Source: Bacteroidetes bacterium UBA7674 (GTDB lineage: Bacteria > Bacteroidota > Bacteroidia > Chitinophagales > Chitinophagaceae). From it: a DNA stretch of 64,000 nt. The DNA lies in the NCBI GenBank assembly GCA_002483105.1, contig DLHG01000011.1, forward strand, positions 196,026-260,025, given 5' to 3'. This document shows, in pieces, positions 17,976 to 25,848 of the stretch. How positions within the stretch are numbered: position 1 is the stretch's first letter; the number at the start of each line of letters is the position of its first letter. Under the pieces are notes generated by a model, which made no database searches, was not told the origin of the DNA, and saw only the letters and a list, made by a program, of their open reading frames with translations. Both the position numbers and the translations under genes were made by a program.

Positions 17976-18212
17976 CTATGCCGTCAGGAACTCTTTTATT
18001 TCGCTGATATCTGCCACGCGACCTTTTACCTTCACCACTTCGTCTATCATCAGTACCGGCGTGGTCAATACGTCATACTTCATCATTTCCTCAATGTCTT
18101 CGATCTTTGTCACTTCCGCCTCTACGCCGGTTTCCTTTATTGCTTGCAGCACGTTATTGTATGTCGTTTTGCATTTGGCGCATCCGGGACCCAGCACTTT
18201 TATCTGTTTCAT
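17976..18212 (-). CDS. small thioredoxin-like protein (MTH895 / redox-active disulfide protein 2)
   Basis: 78 residues, the size of the MTH895/TM0996 group. It has the glutaredoxin-like start MKQIKVLGPGCAKCKTTYNN with CxxC, then DVLTTPVLMIDEVVKVKGR carrying the cis-proline. Members bind partner thiols and often sit beside ArsP-type permeases, as here. Likely cytosolic helper of the permease. It opens the leftward two-gene operon. Confidence 0.9.
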   Translation of the reverse strand: MKQIKVLGPGCAKCKTTYNNVLQAIKETGVEAEVTKIEDIEEMMKYDVLTTPVLMIDEVVKVKGRVADISEIKEFLTA

Positions 18213-18322
18213 GAATTAATTTTCTCAAATGTAGGTTCACACAATAGCCTCATCGCTGACGGATGTCACCTGTAACGAGAATATCAGTCACATAGTACCC
18301 CCAAGAATATTTGTTCCAGTCA

Positions 18323-18351
18323 TTGATTTTTCAACTTTTTCCCTACCTTTG
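18323..18351 (+). promoter_or_regulatory. promoter of tRNA-Met
   Basis: TTG at 18323-18325 and TACCTTTG at 18344-18351 with 18 bases between, a full match to the Bacteroidota -33/-7 pattern. Transcription would begin just upstream of the tRNA at 18364. Confidence 0.8.
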
Positions 18352-18363
18352 CAATCCATTTTT

Positions 18364-18437
18364 GGCGAGGTAGCTCAGTTGGTTAGAGCACAGGATTCAT
18401 AACCCTGAGGTCGGGAGTTCAAATCTCCTCCTCGCTA
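18364..18437 (+). tRNA. tRNA-Met, anticodon CAT
   Basis: 74 bases fold into a full cloverleaf: acceptor GGCGAGG with CCTCGCT, D arm in TAGCTCAGTTGGTTAGAGC, anticodon loop TTCATAA with CAT at 18398-18400, T arm GGGAG-TTCAAAT-CTCCT, discriminator A. CCA is not encoded (ends A then CAC). The D arm resembles elongator tRNA-Met rather than the initiator. Terminator follows. Confidence 0.93.
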
Positions 18438-18442
18438 CACAG

Positions 18443-18467
18443 AAAGCCCCTTTCAGGGGCTTTTTTT
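18443..18467 (+). terminator. intrinsic terminator after tRNA-Met
   Basis: AAAGCCCC (18443-18450) pairs GGGGCTTT (18456-18463), followed by a run of seven T residues. Confidence 0.85.
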
Positions 18468-18527
18468 ATGCCCCTTTGTTTTTATATTTAATTCTCGCTA
18501 ACTTGTAAAGGGTTAAACATAATTGCC

Positions 18528-18863
18528 ATGCAGAATACTGAAGCCCTCGAGCCGGTCGCTCAGCAGATACTTGCTTTGCTCGGCAGCGGCAAGACAAGAA
18601 CGGAGATATCCGAGCAACTCACAGCACAGGGCCATGATGCGTATTTTGTAAAGAACATCGTTGCCGAGACCATAAAACTTCACCATGCCAAAAGCCGCAC
18701 TCGTGGGTTGGTACTTGTAGGTATAGGCGCAGTCATCTGCCTGATCAGTTGCGTGTTCACAATCGTGATGTCTTATATGGGTGGTAGTGCGCCGGTCATC
18801 TTATACGGAGCTACCAGCCTCGGTATCGTATTCATCTTTGCCGGCCTCGTGAAGATATTTTAG
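18528..18863 (+). CDS. small membrane protein, unknown
   Basis: 111 residues. The first 55 residues form a soluble helical part (ALEPVAQQILALLGSGKTRT, EISEQLTAQGHDAYFVKNIV) resembling a small helix-turn domain, then two membrane spans (GLVLVGIGAVICLISCVFTI and APVILYGATSLGIVFIFAGL). No family recognised. It stands alone between the tRNA and the convergent LptF/G gene. Confidence 0.75.
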   Translation: MQNTEALEPVAQQILALLGSGKTRTEISEQLTAQGHDAYFVKNIVAETIKLHHAKSRTRGLVLVGIGAVICLISCVFTIVMSYMGGSAPVILYGATSLGIVFIFAGLVKIF

Positions 18864-18870
18864 GCAAACT

Positions 18871-19944
18871 TTACTTTATCTGTCTCCGCAGCAACACCAG
18901 AGCCACAGCCCCGAACACAAAGTTCAGTATCCATACACTCAGCAAGGGATTAAGGCCGCCCTTGGTAGAGAACGTAGTAGAAAATTGCATCATAAAGAAA
19001 TACACCGCGCTCAGCACTATGCCCAGAGCCAGGTGCAGACCGCTACCACCCCTTATCTTTCTGCTGGCAATACATACACCTATCAGCACCATGATCATCC
19101 CGGCAAAGGGTTGGGACGTACGGCGGTATTTTTCTACATAGAAGAAGTTCAGGCTTTCACGGCCCCTTAGTTTTTCACGTTCTATATACTTGGTCAGTTC
19201 CGGTGTGGTGAGGGCTTCTTTCACGCTCTCGTCTTCATCCAGGTCCATGGGAACGAAAGGGAATTTGCGCTTCATCTCGCTGAGCACCTGCAGGTCTTCT
19301 TTCAGTCCGTCGTTCTTTCTTACAGTTACGTTGTACAGGGTATATTCCTTCTTCACCGAGTCATAAGATATTCGGTCGGCCATTACCTTTTCCACCAGCT
19401 TGGTGCCTTGTATTGTTTCGGCGGTAAAGCGGTTGCCGGTATTGGTCTTATAGTCGAAATTCTGCATGAAGATGTACAGGTCTTTTTTCAAACGCAGGTG
19501 TACATTCTGGTCGGCAGATATTTTTTCGTAGTGTATGTACTTGTCTTCAAAGGCCAGCCGTTGTTTGTTGGCCATTGGTACCACATAGTGGTTTGCCCAC
19601 AGAGATAAGCCGCACATCAGTGCCGCTCCTATAAAGTAGGGCCTCAGGAAACGCTGAAAAGAAACGCCGTTAGCCAGTATCGCTATTATCTCCGACTTGT
19701 AGGCCATCTTCGAGGTAAAGAAAATAGTGGAGATGAAGATGAAGAACTGGAACAGCAGTGCGGTGATATGCGGAATGAAGTTTTTGAAATAGCCAAGGAT
19801 TGCCATTACAGGCGCCTTTCTTTCCACAAAGTCATTTACTTTTTCGGAATAATCTATCACGCAGGCAACCGACGCCATCAGCAGGATGGTGAAAAAGAAT
19901 GTACCGATGAACCGCTTTAATATATACCAGTCTAATTTCTTCAT
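18871..19944 (-). CDS. LptF/LptG family lipopolysaccharide-export permease (YjgP/YjgQ)
   Basis: 357 residues with three N-terminal and three C-terminal membrane spans around a periplasmic beta-jellyroll. The start MKKLDWYILKRFIGTFFFTI, GVSFQRFLRPYFIGA and the C-terminal PFAGMIMVLIGVCIASRKIRGGSGLHLALGI are typical of YjgP/YjgQ proteins. These form the inner-membrane part of the Lpt ABC transporter that extracts lipopolysaccharide. One copy does not tell LptF from LptG. It sits 7 bases downstream of tgt, a common Bacteroidota neighbour. Confidence 0.92.
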   Translation of the reverse strand: MKKLDWYILKRFIGTFFFTILLMASVACVIDYSEKVNDFVERKAPVMAILGYFKNFIPHITALLFQFFIFISTIFFTSKMAYKSEIIAILANGVSFQRFLRPYFIGAALMCGLSLWANHYVVPMANKQRLAFEDKYIHYEKISADQNVHLRLKKDLYIFMQNFDYKTNTGNRFTAETIQGTKLVEKVMADRISYDSVKKEYTLYNVTVRKNDGLKEDLQVLSEMKRKFPFVPMDLDEDESVKEALTTPELTKYIEREKLRGRESLNFFYVEKYRRTSQPFAGMIMVLIGVCIASRKIRGGSGLHLALGIVLSAVYFFMMQFSTTFSTKGGLNPLLSVWILNFVFGAVALVLLRRQIK

Positions 19945-19951
19945 GCCTTAC

Positions 19952-21082
19952 TTACATCCTCTGCTTGAGCAAAGGTATCATTTCGTTTTTCCAACTGTTA
20001 TAATCACCCTGTAAAATATGCGTCCGAGCTTGCTTTACCAAATGCAGGTAGAATGCAAGGTTGTGTATGCTCGCTATCTGCAATCCCAGTATCTCTCCGG
20101 AGATGAACAGGTGTCGTACATAAGCTTTACTATACGTATTGCTCGTAGGGCAGTCTATTCCGTCATCTATCGGGCTGAAGTCTGAAGCCCATTTCTTGTT
20201 CCTGATGTTCACTACGCCTTTGCTGGTAAAGAGCATCCCGTTCCTTCCGTTGCGGGTAGGCATCACGCAGTCAAACATGTCTATCCCCAGTGAAATGTTC
20301 TCCAGTATATTCCAGGGAGTACCCACACCCATCAGGTAACGCGGTTTCTCCTCAGGTAGGTATTCGCAGCAGAGCGCAGCCATTTCATACATCATCTCTT
20401 CAGGTTCCCCTACAGAGAGTCCGCCTATGGCATTGCCGTCACATTCCATACTTGCCGCAAATTGCGAAGAGGCAACCCTCAGGTCTTTATAAGTACTTCC
20501 TTGTACTATCGGGAACAGTGCCTGGTCGTATCCATATTTAGGTTCTGTCTGTCCCAGGTGATCTACGCAACGCGCCAGCCACCGGTGTGTCAGTTCCATC
20601 GATTTCTGTGCATAGCTGTAATCAGACGGGTAGGGTGGACATTCATCAAAAGCCATAATGATATCAGCGCCTATACTGCGTTGTATATCCATCACCTTCT
20701 CCGATGAGAACATGTGTTTCGACCCATCTATATGTGAGCGGAACATGGCACCTTCTTCCGTCAGCTTCCGCTGACCCGAAAGTGAGAATACCTGGTAACC
20801 ACCGCTGTCTGTAAGTATAGGCCTGTCCCAGCCCATGAACTTATGCAGCCCGCCCGCTGCTTCCAGCACTTCGGTACCCGGTCTCAGGTATAGGTGATAA
20901 GTATTGCCGAGTATTATCTCAGCCTTTATTTGTTCTTTCAGTTGATCTTGCATCACAGCCTTTACGCTGCCCACAGTACCTACGGGCATAAATATCGGCG
21001 TCTCTATCTGTCCGTGCCCGGTGGTGATTACACCCGCACGTGCTTTGCTATTACTGTCTGTACCTTTTAGTTCAAAATTCAT
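19952..21082 (-). CDS. tgt: queuine tRNA-ribosyltransferase (tRNA-guanine transglycosylase)
   Basis: 376 residues. LTDSGGYQVFSLSGQRKLTEEGAMF region, SIGADIIMAFDECPPYPSDY with the catalytic Asp, and the NAIGGLSVGEP motif define the enzyme that swaps guanine 34 for preQ1 in tRNAs for Asp, Asn, His and Tyr. Odd point: the zinc-site region reads GIDCPTSNTYSKAYVRHLF, so of the usual C-x-C-x2-C only one cysteine remains, as in other Bacteroidota Tgt I recall. It is upstream of LptF/G on the same strand. Confidence 0.95.
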   Translation of the reverse strand: MNFELKGTDSNSKARAGVITTGHGQIETPIFMPVGTVGSVKAVMQDQLKEQIKAEIILGNTYHLYLRPGTEVLEAAGGLHKFMGWDRPILTDSGGYQVFSLSGQRKLTEEGAMFRSHIDGSKHMFSSEKVMDIQRSIGADIIMAFDECPPYPSDYSYAQKSMELTHRWLARCVDHLGQTEPKYGYDQALFPIVQGSTYKDLRVASSQFAASMECDGNAIGGLSVGEPEEMMYEMAALCCEYLPEEKPRYLMGVGTPWNILENISLGIDMFDCVMPTRNGRNGMLFTSKGVVNIRNKKWASDFSPIDDGIDCPTSNTYSKAYVRHLFISGEILGLQIASIHNLAFYLHLVKQARTHILQGDYNSWKNEMIPLLKQRM

Positions 21083-21141
21083 GTAAGTCTTTACTCTTAA
21101 CTGCTAACTGAAAACTGCCAATTGCTAACTATCTTGCAAAG

Positions 21142-22266
21142 ATGTTATCCATCCTGTTCTGGCTTTTTGCGTCGGCCTCACTGGCTCAGTTGCTCTATGC
21201 TATTGGCATATTCGGCAGGATATTTTCGTTTCCTACACCTAAGCCTGGTCCGATGGCGGGCAAAAAGCCTGTTTCTGTTATTATTTGTGCCAAAGACGAA
21301 GCCGCCAATCTGAAGGCTCATCTCCCGCAAATAATGGCGCAAAGATACACGAATGATGCAGGTAAACCGCTATTTGAGGTGATAGTAGTGAACGACTGCT
21401 CCACCGACGATACTGAGCTGGTTTTGCAGGAACTGGAACAACTATATGATAACCTTTGGCATGTGACCATTTCCCCCGGAGAGGAGCGCTTATTCCCCGG
21501 TAAGAAGTTCGCCCTGAGTGAGGGTTTGAAACATGCAGGGCATGACCTCTTGATGCTGACAGATGCTGATTGCGCCCCCTCAAGCGAGAACTGGATGGAA
21601 CAGATGGTCGCTCCCTTAAACCAGGGAAAACAGATGGTAGCAGGCTATGGCAAGTACATTGCAGAAAGTAGTTTGCTCAATGCCTTCACCCGTTGGGAAA
21701 CGCTGCATACGTTCCTGCAATACAGCACCTACGCCCTGGAAGGAAAGCCTTACATGGCGGTTGGGCGAAATCTTGCCTGCACTAAAGAAGTGCTCCTAAA
21801 AGCGCAGGCCACTGAGGTATGGAACAAACTCCCATCCGGCGATGATGACCTCTTGATAAGCACAATGGCTACAAAGGAGAACATGGCTATCGTTTGCAAC
21901 GAGGACGCTTTTACACTCACACGTAGTAAAAGCACCTGGGGCGATTGGCTTCGCCAGAAGCAACGGCATATGTCCACAGGTAAATATTATAAAGAGGATG
22001 TGAAGACTTGGCTGGGGCTATATGCTATCACACATATGCTTATGTGGATACTGCTCTTTGTTATGTTATATTATAAACCACAGCAGGCGCTGTACTATTG
22101 GGGCATCCGTAGTATGGCTATGTGGTTCGTTTGGGCAGTTGCTGCTTTTAAGTTGAAAGAAAAATCTTTAATTCCTTGGTTCCCTTTCTTCGATATAGGC
22201 TGGATGATGTATAACTTTGCCTTTTCGCCTTACATAGTCCTGAAAAATAAGACACAGTGGAAATAA
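21142..22266 (+). CDS. membrane-anchored glycosyltransferase family 2
   Basis: 374 residues. One N-terminal membrane segment (MLSILFWLFASASLAQLLYA), a GT-A domain (KPVSVIICAKDEAANLKAHL, VIVVNDCSTDDT, DLLMLTDADCAPSSENWM with the DxD-like motif, SGDDDLLISTM acid pair, RQKQRH near the QxxRW position) and three C-terminal spans. It resembles processive or lipid-linked GT2 enzymes. It overlaps rsmG by ten bases. Confidence 0.9.
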   Translation: MLSILFWLFASASLAQLLYAIGIFGRIFSFPTPKPGPMAGKKPVSVIICAKDEAANLKAHLPQIMAQRYTNDAGKPLFEVIVVNDCSTDDTELVLQELEQLYDNLWHVTISPGEERLFPGKKFALSEGLKHAGHDLLMLTDADCAPSSENWMEQMVAPLNQGKQMVAGYGKYIAESSLLNAFTRWETLHTFLQYSTYALEGKPYMAVGRNLACTKEVLLKAQATEVWNKLPSGDDDLLISTMATKENMAIVCNEDAFTLTRSKSTWGDWLRQKQRHMSTGKYYKEDVKTWLGLYAITHMLMWILLFVMLYYKPQQALYYWGIRSMAMWFVWAVAAFKLKEKSLIPWFPFFDIGWMMYNFAFSPYIVLKNKTQWK

Positions 22267-22883
22267 TTCTGAAATACTTCGACGATTTTACGGAAACACA
22301 GCAACAGCAATTTGCTCAGCTACAGGAATTGTATTCCGACTGGAATGAAAAAATAAATGTCATTTCCCGAAAGGATATAGAGTCTCTATATGAGCGCCAT
22401 GTACTGCATTCTCTGGCCATCGCCGCTGTCAATAATTTTCACGACGGCGCGCAGATAGTGGACATAGGCACGGGTGGGGGATTCCCCGGTATTCCGTTAG
22501 CGATCTTTTTCCCTGAGGTAGAATTCCTGTTGTCTGATAGTATTGGCAAGAAGATAAAGGTGGTGCAAGGTGTAGCTGATGCTATTGGGCTGAAGAATGT
22601 TACTGCTGTTCATACGCGCGTAGAAGATATTAAAGGACGTATGTTCGACTATGCTGTGTCACGTGCTGTTGCGCCCCTGGCCGACCTATGGTTCTGGACC
22701 AACAAGATGATAAAGAAGGGCAAAGCCGGTGACGATTTACCCAACGGCCTCATCTGCCTGAAAGGTGGTGACTTGAAAAAGGAAATATTAGATGCTAAAG
22801 TCAACGCCCGTCCCTGGAAGGTTCATGACATTTTCCCCGAGCCTTTCTTCGAGGAGAAGTCGGTGGTTTATGTACCCAAATAA
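22257..22883 (+). CDS. rsmG: 16S rRNA (guanine-N7)-methyltransferase RsmG
   Basis: 208 residues, family length. The start is a GTG at 22257 overlapping the end of the glycosyltransferase gene; there is no usable ATG nearby. ISRKDIESLYERHVLHSLAI, VDIGTGGGFPGIPLAIFFPE (SAM site) and YAVSRAVAPL are the RsmG/GidB signatures. It methylates G527 of 16S rRNA. Translation is probably coupled to the gene before it. Confidence 0.94.
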   Translation: MEIILKYFDDFTETQQQQFAQLQELYSDWNEKINVISRKDIESLYERHVLHSLAIAAVNNFHDGAQIVDIGTGGGFPGIPLAIFFPEVEFLLSDSIGKKIKVVQGVADAIGLKNVTAVHTRVEDIKGRMFDYAVSRAVAPLADLWFWTNKMIKKGKAGDDLPNGLICLKGGDLKKEILDAKVNARPWKVHDIFPEPFFEEKSVVYVPK

Positions 22884-23095
22884 TAACTGTCATCCTGAGG
22901 CACGAAGTATCAATCCCGCCGGACAGATACTTCGCTATCGCCCCTGTGTAACACGAGTGCCTGAATGAAGCTGTCATGGTGAGCGGAGTCGAACCATGAC
23001 AAAGCTGAGCATAGCTGCATTTGAAACAACATATTATTATATATATGGTTAGAAAGCCAACCCATTATTTTTCCGCACACACAGAAAACAATTCT
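22884..23095. repeat. intergenic repeat-bearing region
   Basis: The rsmG-yebC gap contains short sequences of dispersed type: TGTCATCCTGAGGCACGAAG (from about 22890) and a GTGAGCGGAGTCGAACCATG stretch near 22979 whose end repeats as CATGAC. Similar AGCGGAGTCGAA text is at 28969 and in variant form at 34331. No gene is seen. Confidence 0.5.
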
Positions 23096-23103
23096 TATTT
23101 TTG
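23096..23103 (+). promoter_or_regulatory. -7 box of yebC
   Basis: TATTTTTG, fitting TAnnTTTG, 35 bases upstream of the yebC start. No TTG at the ideal -33 spacing. Confidence 0.45.
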
Positions 23104-23137
23104 CAACTCTTAAAAATCAATAAAAGACAATTTATAT

Positions 23138-23848
23138 ATGGGTCGCATATTTGAAGTAAGGAAGTCGTCGATGTTTGCCCGCTACGACCGCATGGCAAAA
23201 CAGTTCTCCCGTGTCGGTAAGGAAATAGCTATTGCTGTAAAGAAAGGTGGCCCTGACCCGGACACCAACCCGATGCTTCGTCGTGTAATGCAGAATGCAA
23301 AAGGGTTCAATATGCCGAAAGACCGTATTGAAGCTGCCATCAAAAATGCACAGGGTAAAGATCAAAGCAGCTACGATGAAGTTTTGTATGAAGGTTATGC
23401 ACCTCATGGTATCGCTGTGATGGTGGTAACTGCTACCGATAATACTACACGTACTGTGGCCAACGTTCGTTCTCACTTTAATAAAGGTGGTGGTAGCTTA
23501 GGTAACAGTGGCTCGGTAGGTTTCATGTTCAAACACCTCGGTGTGTTCAAATTGAAAAACGAAGGACAGGATCTTGAAGAACTGGAATTGGAATTGATAG
23601 ATTTCGGATTGGAAGAAGTAGGAGAGGACAGCGAAGGTAATATCATCGTTCGTTGCGAATTCAATGATTTCGGTAATATGCAGAAGGCCTTGGAAGATAA
23701 AGGTATCACACCAATATCATCTGAAATTGAATGGATACCGCTGAATACAGTAGAGCTCACTCCTGAACAACAGGAAGACGTTTACAAGCTCATCGCGCGA
23801 GTAGAAGAAGACGATGACGTGCAACAAGTATTTCATACCATGGCTTAA
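23138..23848 (+). CDS. yebC: YebC/PmpR family regulator / translation factor
   Basis: 236 residues. Although the usual MAGHSKW start is replaced by MGRIFEVRKSSMFARYDRMA, the rest is classical: NPMLRRVMQNAKGFNMPKDR, YEGYAPHGIAVMVVTATDNT, NVRSHFNKGGGSLGNSGSV and a C-terminal IPLNTVELTPEQ. Members have been described as DNA-binding regulators and, more recently, as factors that help ribosomes through difficult sequences. Single gene ending at a strong bidirectional terminator. Confidence 0.92.
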   Translation: MGRIFEVRKSSMFARYDRMAKQFSRVGKEIAIAVKKGGPDPDTNPMLRRVMQNAKGFNMPKDRIEAAIKNAQGKDQSSYDEVLYEGYAPHGIAVMVVTATDNTTRTVANVRSHFNKGGGSLGNSGSVGFMFKHLGVFKLKNEGQDLEELELELIDFGLEEVGEDSEGNIIVRCEFNDFGNMQKALEDKGITPISSEIEWIPLNTVELTPEQQEDVYKLIARVEEDDDVQQVFHTMA

Positions 23849-23904
23849 TTCAGTTAGCGTCCGCACGCCTTTTCGGCGTCAGTACGCGTTATAAGGATAT
23901 CATA

Positions 23905-23945
23905 TAAAAAAGCACCCGACTCATTTTAGTCGGGTGCTTTTTTAT
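23905..23945. terminator. bidirectional intrinsic terminator
   Basis: AAAAAGCACCCGACT pairs AGTCGGGTGCTTTTT around a CATTTT loop, between the convergent yebC and DUF6438 genes. Confidence 0.9.
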
Positions 23946-23962
23946 ATCTAAACCGTTTTTTC

Positions 23963-24499
23963 TTAATTAGTATTCTCACTCCACGACTCTGTCTTCTTCC
24001 ACGCAGTCACATCCAGTGGTGCTATCTTGTCTAATTGATCAGCCAGTCCTTTCAGGAATGCAGGAGCAAACGGAGAGTTCGCATTTTGTATGAGTTGCTC
24101 TCTGCCGTTCTTGTAAATGATAGTGTACTCCAGTCCGGCCATATCAGGTATAGCATTCTTATATTTCTCAGAGCAGGTGTCTACTTTGTAGCGTTTAAAT
24201 TCTGAAAATAGTTTTGCTACAGGTTTTGCATCTACCTGGCCTTCATAAGTGCCCTGGTGTTCGGCATGCCTTCTGCCCACATACGTAGCTTTGCCGGTTT
24301 CAGTAACAATAAGCCTGTAGTCAGGACATCTGCCATAGCAATTGGTCCTGTGTATCTCTATCGAGGCTATGTCGGTAGTGTTTTTAGCTGTCTGTGTTGT
24401 TGTTTGAGTTTTGGTTTTTTTAGTGCCTTTCTTCTGCTGTGCACAGGCGCCAAATACTGTCGCTACAAGAACTAATCCACATAAAAGAGTCCTATTCAT
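23963..24499 (-). CDS. DUF6438-type lipoprotein
   Basis: 178 residues with a lipobox (MNRTLLCGLVLVATVFGAC, lipid-bearing Cys 19), a Lys/Thr/Gln-rich linker, then a domain with IASIEIHRTNCYGRCPDYRL (C-x-G-x-CP), ETGKATYVGRR and DMAGLEYTIIYKNG that matches DUF6438. Function unknown. A perfect TATCTTTG box at 24529-24522 on the minus strand lies 23 bases before the start. Confidence 0.8.
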   Translation of the reverse strand: MNRTLLCGLVLVATVFGACAQQKKGTKKTKTQTTTQTAKNTTDIASIEIHRTNCYGRCPDYRLIVTETGKATYVGRRHAEHQGTYEGQVDAKPVAKLFSEFKRYKVDTCSEKYKNAIPDMAGLEYTIIYKNGREQLIQNANSPFAPAFLKGLADQLDKIAPLDVTAWKKTESWSENTN

Positions 24500-24521
24500 T
24501 TTTTTGATTTATTTTCCGTGT

Positions 24522-24529
24522 CAAAGATA
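24522..24529 (-). promoter_or_regulatory. -7 box for the DUF6438 lipoprotein gene
   Basis: TATCTTTG on the minus strand, perfect TAnnTTTG, between the divergent lipoprotein and dprA genes. Confidence 0.55.
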
Positions 24530-24552
24530 ATAGAATAACCCACGCTATTGTA

Positions 24553-25680
24553 ATGAGTAAAGCAAATATGTTGCCAACCGGGATTGACGAGGAGCTGTTT
24601 TACCAGTTGGCTTTAACATTTGTGCCCGATGTAGGGGCAAAAACAGGCCGTATCCTGTACGACTATTTCGGTACGGCCACAGATATCTTCAAAGCTAAGT
24701 TGCAGGAAGTGAAGGCCATAGCAGGCATAGATGAGAAGCGCTCCAAAGGTTTCCGCGACCCCGAAGTGCTGAAAAAGACTCAAGACGAACTAGCTATAGC
24801 GGAAAAGCATGGAATTAACATATTGAGCTATAAGAACGGTAATTACCCATCCCGCTTAGCCCAATGTATCGACTCACCATTAGTATTGTACTACCGAGGC
24901 AACGCCAACCTCGACGCAAAGAAAATAGTCGCAATAGTAGGAACACGCAAAAGCACCGACTACGGTCAGCGATTAGTAGATGAATTAGTGGAAGGATTGC
25001 AATCCCAGGAAGACATCATCATCATCAGTGGACTTGCAGCAGGCATCGATACTATAGCACATAAAAAATCGCTTGACTTACATATTCCAACGGTCGGCGT
25101 GCTAGGTCACGGCCTCGACAGGATGTATCCCGTAGGAAACAAAAAACTGGCAAAGGAAATGATAGAGAACGGCGGCCTCCTCACAGAGTTTCCCTTCGAT
25201 ACTGTTCCCGATAAAGGTAAATTCCCGATGCGCAACAGGGTTGTAGCCGGGCTTGCAGATGTAACAGTAATAGTAGAAAGCGCCATCTCAGGAGGCGCAC
25301 TCATAACAGGCCGTATGGCAAACGGTTATAATCGCGATGTAGCAGCTTACCCCGGACGTGTACACGACAGCCGCTCTGCAGGATGCAACAAACTGATCCG
25401 CACCAACATGGCCTCGATGATTACCTGCGCCGATGACCTGCTCGACCTGATGAACTGGAAAAACAATCGCCCCAAACCCGTACAAAAAGAACTCTTCATC
25501 TCCCTCACCCCCGAAGAGCAAACATTGATAGATATCATTCAATCAAAAGACCAGGTTCACGCCGACGAACTCTACAACCTCACCAACTTCAACAGCTCCC
25601 AACTCGCCGCAACACTACTAGGACTAGAAATGCAAAACCTTATCAAGACACTACCGGGAAAATATTATAGGATGAATTAG
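24553..25680 (+). CDS. dprA: DNA-processing protein DprA
   Basis: 375 residues. N-terminal SAM/helix-hairpin part (FVPDVGAKTGRILYDYFGTA), central Rossmann-like domain with VAIVGTRKSTDYGQRL, IIISGLAAGIDTIAHKKSL and TEFPFDTVPDKGKFPMRNRV, and a C-terminal winged-helix segment (EEQTLIDIIQSKDQVHADEL). DprA binds incoming single-stranded DNA and loads RecA during natural transformation. Codon use drifts to C-ending codons in the second half. It is followed by a 22-bp inverted repeat and a terminator. Confidence 0.95.
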   Translation: MSKANMLPTGIDEELFYQLALTFVPDVGAKTGRILYDYFGTATDIFKAKLQEVKAIAGIDEKRSKGFRDPEVLKKTQDELAIAEKHGINILSYKNGNYPSRLAQCIDSPLVLYYRGNANLDAKKIVAIVGTRKSTDYGQRLVDELVEGLQSQEDIIIISGLAAGIDTIAHKKSLDLHIPTVGVLGHGLDRMYPVGNKKLAKEMIENGGLLTEFPFDTVPDKGKFPMRNRVVAGLADVTVIVESAISGGALITGRMANGYNRDVAAYPGRVHDSRSAGCNKLIRTNMASMITCADDLLDLMNWKNNRPKPVQKELFISLTPEEQTLIDIIQSKDQVHADELYNLTNFNSSQLAATLLGLEMQNLIKTLPGKYYRMN

Positions 25681-25757
25681 TCTGAACTGGAATTTATGGA
25701 ATTGATAAATTTTTGAAATTTCAGTAATTCTGCTCATTCCGTAAATTCCAGTTCAGA
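25681..25757. repeat. imperfect 22-bp inverted repeat of TCTGAACTGGAATT type
   Basis: TCTGAACTGGAATTTATGGA at 25681 is matched in inverse at 25736-25757 (one mismatch over 22 bp), separated by 33 bases. The TCTGAACTGGAATT and variant TCTGAACCGGGATT text also occurs near 34110, 34068 and 43789, so this is a dispersed Bacteroidota repeat type. Confidence 0.7.
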
Positions 25758-25762
25758 CAAAT

Positions 25763-25795
25763 AAAAAAGCCATGACTCTCGTCATGGCTTCAAAA
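25763..25795. terminator. bidirectional intrinsic terminator
   Basis: GCCATGAC (25769-25776) pairs GTCATGGC (25781-25788) around TCTC, with A-run before and T/A-rich run after. Lies between convergent dprA and rimO. Confidence 0.8.
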
Positions 25796-25848
25796 ATTTC
25801 TTGTCATCCTGAGCCCTGCGAAGGATCTATTCACACGGGCGATCGCGA

